Source: Actinomycetes bacterium (GTDB lineage: Bacteria > Actinomycetota > Actinomycetes > Propionibacteriales > Propionibacteriaceae). From it: a stretch of 10,396 bases of DNA. The notes under the pieces were generated by a model. That model searched no databases, was not told where the DNA came from, and saw only the letters and a list, made by a program, of their open reading frames with translations. Of this stretch, positions 6,779-10,396 are shown in pieces. A program made the position numbers and the translations under genes. Within the stretch, counting starts at the first letter, position 1; the number at the start of each line of letters is the position of its first letter. The stretch lies in the NCBI GenBank assembly GCA_023393755.1, contig JAEXCA010000217.1, forward strand, positions 1-10,396, written 5' to 3'.

Positions 6779-8620
6779 ATGGGTTTTCTCACACCCATGT
6801 ACGAACTTGGTGAGTATGTGAAGTGGACCCGTTCGGGGGAGATCCAGCTGCCCGACTTCCAGCGTGGCTACAAGTGGGAGGACGAACGCATCCGGCAGTT
6901 GCTGGTCACGGTGCTGCGGGGCCACCCCATGGGCGCGGTGATGCTGCTCAAGTCGGGCAACGCCCAGGTCCGGTTCAAGCCGCGCGCGCTGGATGGTGTC
7001 GTGCTTGCCACCGGCACGGAGGCGAAGTACCTCCTGCTGGACGGTCAGCAGCGCCTCACCTCACTCACCCAGGCGTTGAGCAGCAACGGGGTCGTGTCGA
7101 CGAAGGACGATCGAGGCAAGCTTTTGGAGCGTCGCTACTTCGTCCACATGGAGACGGCGCTTAGTGATCCGGGACGCGTCGATGAGGCAGTGATCTCGAT
7201 CGCAGGCGACGGGGTCCGGCGGAAGAATTTCGGTAAGGATGTGGACCTCGATCTGAGCACGCCGGTCAGACAGCAGGCGGAGGGGTACTTCCCGCTGAAC
7301 CTGCTGTACGGCGATTACATGAGCTGGGTGTTCGAGCTGGAGGATCACGCCCTAGGCAAGGCCTTCCACAAGCGGTTCATCCAACCTGCTGCCACCTACG
7401 ACATTCCTGCGATCGTTCTGGACGAGGACACCGACAAGGCCGCAGTGGCGACGGTGTTCGAGAAGGTCAACATCGGTGGGCTCCCGCTGAACGTCTTCGA
7501 GTTGCTGACCGCGACCTTCGCGGGAGACGCCGGCTACTACGCCGCGACGAGGCAGGACTTCCGGCTCAACGACGACTGGCACGACACCCAGGCGAGCTGG
7601 GCGCACCACCCCGTCCTGAGCACTGTCAGCAACACCGACTTCCTGCAGGCCGTCACGATGCTCGCGACCCGGAAGCGGAATCTCAACTCCTCCGCCGGGC
7701 GGGCTCCGGCCATCTCCGCTAAGCGCGAGGACGTGCTCAAACTCGAATTGGAGGACTACCTGGAATGGCGGGTGCCGTTGCGCGAGGCGTTCGTGTGGGC
7801 GTCGACGCTGCTCGCCGACTGGCACATCTTCTCCGCGCGCGACGTTCCCTACGCGTCCCAGCTGGTACCACTGGCCGCCATCCGAGTGGTGCTGGGTAAG
7901 GACGCCGACCTCATCGGAGTCCGCGAACGCCTGAGCCGCTGGTATTGGTGCGGGGTCCTGGGTGAGCAGTACGGCTCGGCGACCGAGACGCGCTTCGCCC
8001 GCGACATCGAACAGGTTCCGGCGTGGGCGCGCGACGAGTCAGCTCCGGCGCCCCGCACGGTGGCGGACGCGAGCTTCGTGGAGTCACGCCTGCTGTCGTT
8101 GCGCACCCGGAACGCTGCCGCCTACAAGGGCATCGCGGCGCTGATCCTCTCGCGCGGGGCGCGGGACTGGATGGAGGACAAGGCACTCGACAAGGTCCAG
8201 TACACCGATTTGGCAGTCGACATCCACCACGTCTTTCCCCAGAAGTGGTGCAACGACCAAGGCATTGACGAGCAGCGCCGGGAAAGCATCGTCAACAAGA
8301 CGATGATCTCCGCCCGCACCAACCGCGTCATCGGCGGCGTGGCCCCGTCCTCGTACTTGGCCACCATCGAGGCACGCGCACAAATTGGCGGGCCGGTGCT
8401 GGATGGTCTGCTCGCCTCCCACCTGATCCCCGCGGGTTTCCTCAGGCTTGACGACTTCGACGCCTTCTTCCGCGCGCGCCGAGGCGCATTCTGCGACTTG
8501 GTGGAGAAGGCGATCGGCAAGGAAGTGCAGCGGGACGTCGACGACGGGTCGTCCGGAGAGGACTCTGCGGCCTTTGAGCAGGAGTCCCTGGTGGACGCTC
8601 ACTCCGAGGGGGAAGACTGA
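6779..8620 (+). CDS. DUF262-DUF1524 protein, GmrSD/BrxU/SspE-like nuclease
   Basis: A 613-residue single-chain protein with a DUF262 NTPase-like half and a DUF1524 HNH-like nuclease half. Seen: PDFQRGYKW at 25-33, DGQQR at 88-92, and E228-K-V-N-I-G-G-L, all DUF262 landmarks; a helical middle; then DIHHVFPQKW around 481-490 (H483/H484 and P487), N506 and N515, matching the His-containing DUF1524 core; and a very acidic C-terminal tail from about 586. All expected active-site residues appear intact. Known relatives: GmrSD and BrxU cut modified phage DNA using nucleotides, and SspE is a nuclease whose DUF262 half senses host phosphorothioate marks. The ATG at 6779 is two bases after the methylase stop and has AGGAAGG at 6763-6769; longer in-frame starts (from 6686) fall inside the methylase gene. 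It is likely the effector of this cluster. Whether it is triggered or restrained by DNA modification cannot be read from sequence. Confidence 0.92.
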   Translation: MGFLTPMYELGEYVKWTRSGEIQLPDFQRGYKWEDERIRQLLVTVLRGHPMGAVMLLKSGNAQVRFKPRALDGVVLATGTEAKYLLLDGQQRLTSLTQALSSNGVVSTKDDRGKLLERRYFVHMETALSDPGRVDEAVISIAGDGVRRKNFGKDVDLDLSTPVRQQAEGYFPLNLLYGDYMSWVFELEDHALGKAFHKRFIQPAATYDIPAIVLDEDTDKAAVATVFEKVNIGGLPLNVFELLTATFAGDAGYYAATRQDFRLNDDWHDTQASWAHHPVLSTVSNTDFLQAVTMLATRKRNLNSSAGRAPAISAKREDVLKLELEDYLEWRVPLREAFVWASTLLADWHIFSARDVPYASQLVPLAAIRVVLGKDADLIGVRERLSRWYWCGVLGEQYGSATETRFARDIEQVPAWARDESAPAPRTVADASFVESRLLSLRTRNAAAYKGIAALILSRGARDWMEDKALDKVQYTDLAVDIHHVFPQKWCNDQGIDEQRRESIVNKTMISARTNRVIGGVAPSSYLATIEARAQIGGPVLDGLLASHLIPAGFLRLDDFDAFFRARRGAFCDLVEKAIGKEVQRDVDDGSSGEDSAAFEQESLVDAHSEGED

Positions 8621-8621
8621 G

Positions 8622-10396
8622 ATGTCAGTTCCGACTGCTAACCACAGCCGCGACTACCACGCGCACATGCTTTGTGAAGCGGGTGATGGATGGCTGCCAC
8701 GGGCCATCGACCAGATTAGTTGCTGGCTTCGCGAGAAGCATCTAGACGTCGATCTCGACGGACCCGTCGACTTCGAGGCGGCCGGCGCCAAGCTATCCGT
8801 TCGTCGGCTCTCCGACGCCGCTGCGGACGACCTCAGACTGAACCTGGTCGAGAGCAACGACACCGGGGTCTGGACCACTGAACTCCACGCCCATGACGAT
8901 CTGAACGGCGCGGATTGGATCACGCTGTCGGTGCGAAGTGGGCACGGCGGCTTCGTCAATGTGCCACGGCTTGCCCGCTACCTCATGCAGGTGCTGCCTC
9001 TGGGAGACGCCTCGATCGAGTTCACTGCTGGGCATCAGATGTTCCACGTCACCGAGGTGGATCGCTTGCTCGCACTGCTCGAGGACAACTCCCGGCATGG
9101 CTTGGTCTTTGTGGCGGGGACGGACGACACGAGCGGCATCCCTGTGCCTACCTTCGCTCAGAAGGTTGGCGATTGGGCCAAGGAGGTCTACGGGCTAGCC
9201 CAAGTGATCGTCCTGGATCCGGCCGCCACCCGCGACTTCCAGTCGCGGGCCGGCGCGCGCGTCGGCGCTCCGCCGTGGACCATCCGTACCTATCACCCAG
9301 GCGTCCGCTTCGATGATCCTCTGGACGCCCGCAGGCACCGCATCCTTGGCACTGAGAGCTTGGGGAGCCGCCGGGATCAGGACATCAGGCGCCTTCTCGG
9401 AGACATCGCCCGCCAGCAGGCCGCCACACGGCCCGAGGATCCAGGGGTTCTGCGCGCGCGTCGCCGCCTTGAGCGTTTCGAGAACCGCCGCCTGCTAGAC
9501 GCCCTGCAGCCCATTCCGGCGCCAGGGCCTCCCACCAGACCACCTGCGCCCGTCCCTGAATCCCCCGATGGCACCCAGGGAGAGCTGGCACTGGTCAGGC
9601 GCATTCTGGGCTTGGAGCAGATCACCGAGGAGTCTCTGGTCGACCTCGTCGAGCGGACGCGGCAACTCGCCGGCGCCCGCGCGGCGCTCGCCGCTCTCCA
9701 GCAACGCGTTGACGAGCTTCAGACTCGCCGCGAGAAGCTGGAGGACGGAACCGTCGAGCTGCGAGGGGCGCTGGAAGACGCCCAGTTGGAAGCTGAGTTG
9801 GTCCGGCTTGATCTGGACGACCGCGACGCCCGGCTCAACTGGCTGACGGAGCGGCTCAAGAGCCACAATGACTTCGAGGCGAGCTACGCTGAGACGCCCG
9901 CCGAGTACCTTCATGTCAGGCCCAAGACCTTTGGCGACCTGTTGAAGCGCATGCAGGACATGCCTGGCGTCGAGTTCACGGGCGATGTGTCCGAGGTTGA
10001 GAGGCTCAACCAGATCGACACCAACGATGCCGCCCTCAGAACCGCCTGGGATGCGGTGCTCGCGTTGAATGACTACGTCCGCGCTCGGACGTCAGGAGCG
10101 TGCACTCAAGGGTTGGACCACTACATCGAGCACACGCCCTCGGGGTACCGTACCTTCCCCAAGGGGAAGTTCGCGGAGACCGAGACCGGGATCACGATGA
10201 GGGGCTACGGGAAGGAGCGGATCTTCCCGGTGCCCTCCGAGGTCACCCCACGGGGGCAGGTCGCGATGAAAGCCCACTTCAAGCTCGCCCGCATCGGCAT
10301 GACCAGTCCGCGCATGCACATCTACGACGGACACCCGCAGGTGCCGAGGGTGTTCGTCGGGTACATGGGCGCCCACCTCACCAACACCCAGACCAA
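8622..10396 (+). CDS. Unrecognised coiled-coil protein, partial at the 3' end
   Basis: An open frame of 591 codons that runs off the window without a stop. I do not recognise the family by name. Seen: residues 1-110, mixed alpha/beta; residues about 145-220, alternating strands and helices that look Rossmann-like (VFVAG, then a helix, then QVIVLDP, then a helix, then TIRTYHPG); an Arg-rich helical stretch (about 230-295) and a Pro-rich hinge (about 297-318); a long heptad-like coiled coil, residues 321-413; and a C-terminal module rich in Tyr/Phe strands ending in RVFVGYMGAHL. The last motif looks like a conserved end module, so the stop is probably only a few residues beyond the window (inference). 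The ATG at 8622 lies one base after the DUF262 gene's stop, with a GAGGGGGAAG purine run at 8606-8615. No transmembrane segment or signal peptide is seen. The coiled coil suggests oligomerisation or a sensor/scaffold role, but no function is assigned. Confidence 0.85.
   Translation, partial: MSVPTANHSRDYHAHMLCEAGDGWLPRAIDQISCWLREKHLDVDLDGPVDFEAAGAKLSVRRLSDAAADDLRLNLVESNDTGVWTTELHAHDDLNGADWITLSVRSGHGGFVNVPRLARYLMQVLPLGDASIEFTAGHQMFHVTEVDRLLALLEDNSRHGLVFVAGTDDTSGIPVPTFAQKVGDWAKEVYGLAQVIVLDPAATRDFQSRAGARVGAPPWTIRTYHPGVRFDDPLDARRHRILGTESLGSRRDQDIRRLLGDIARQQAATRPEDPGVLRARRRLERFENRRLLDALQPIPAPGPPTRPPAPVPESPDGTQGELALVRRILGLEQITEESLVDLVERTRQLAGARAALAALQQRVDELQTRREKLEDGTVELRGALEDAQLEAELVRLDLDDRDARLNWLTERLKSHNDFEASYAETPAEYLHVRPKTFGDLLKRMQDMPGVEFTGDVSEVERLNQIDTNDAALRTAWDAVLALNDYVRARTSGACTQGLDHYIEHTPSGYRTFPKGKFAETETGITMRGYGKERIFPVPSEVTPRGQVAMKAHFKLARIGMTSPRMHIYDGHPQVPRVFVGYMGAHLTNTQT

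Noticed and set aside
8084..8602. Minus-strand open frame of 172 codons opposite the DUF1524 domain
   Set aside because: Shadow of the nuclease domain with no supporting features.
1..10396. tRNA, rRNA, CRISPR array, transposase, terminator or attachment site
   Set aside because: The whole window is continuous coding sequence with gaps of at most four bases; no such structures were seen on either strand.

Overview
The window is a single, tightly packed, plus-strand gene cluster from a high-GC bacterium, most likely an actinomycete. Hand-counted blocks run from 55 to 70 percent GC, codons mostly end in C or G, the first gene starts with TTG, and TTA leucine codons are rare (three seen). Essentially every base from 24 to the end is coding. 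I see no RNA genes, insertion sequences, CRISPR array, attachment site or terminator, and there is no gene-free stretch of 300 bases or more.

Layout, left to right: (1) 24-3449, an SNF2-family helicase with a C-terminal DUF3883 domain; (2) 3449-4006, a small DUF1643 protein; (3) 4011-6776, a DUF1156/COG1743-type adenine-specific DNA methyltransferase with a zinc-ribbon insertion; (4) 6779-8620, a DUF262-DUF1524 protein of the GmrSD/BrxU/SspE type, a predicted NTP-gated HNH-like nuclease; (5) 8622 to beyond the window edge, an unrecognised protein with a Rossmann-like N-terminal region, a long central coiled coil and a conserved-looking C-terminal module. Junctions are a 1-base overlap, then gaps of 4, 2 and 1 bases. 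Ribosome binding sites lie inside the preceding genes, so this looks like one translationally coupled operon.

The content is that of an anti-phage DNA modification and restriction locus. The helicase plus DUF1156 methylase pair resembles the DrmD plus DrmMI half of class 1 DISARM. The DISARM core (DrmA helicase, DrmB DUF1998, DrmC phospholipase-D-like) is not in the window; if present it must lie downstream. The next genes here are instead a type-IV-restriction-like nuclease and a coiled-coil protein of unknown function. A plausible but unproven model is that the methylase marks self DNA, the helicase (possibly with its own PD-(D/E)xK-like DUF3883 domain) handles or inspects DNA, and the DUF262-DUF1524 protein cuts DNA according to its modification state, as SspE does for phosphorothioated DNA. 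The DUF1643 and coiled-coil proteins would be accessory or signalling parts. The combination may be a variant or composite defence system.
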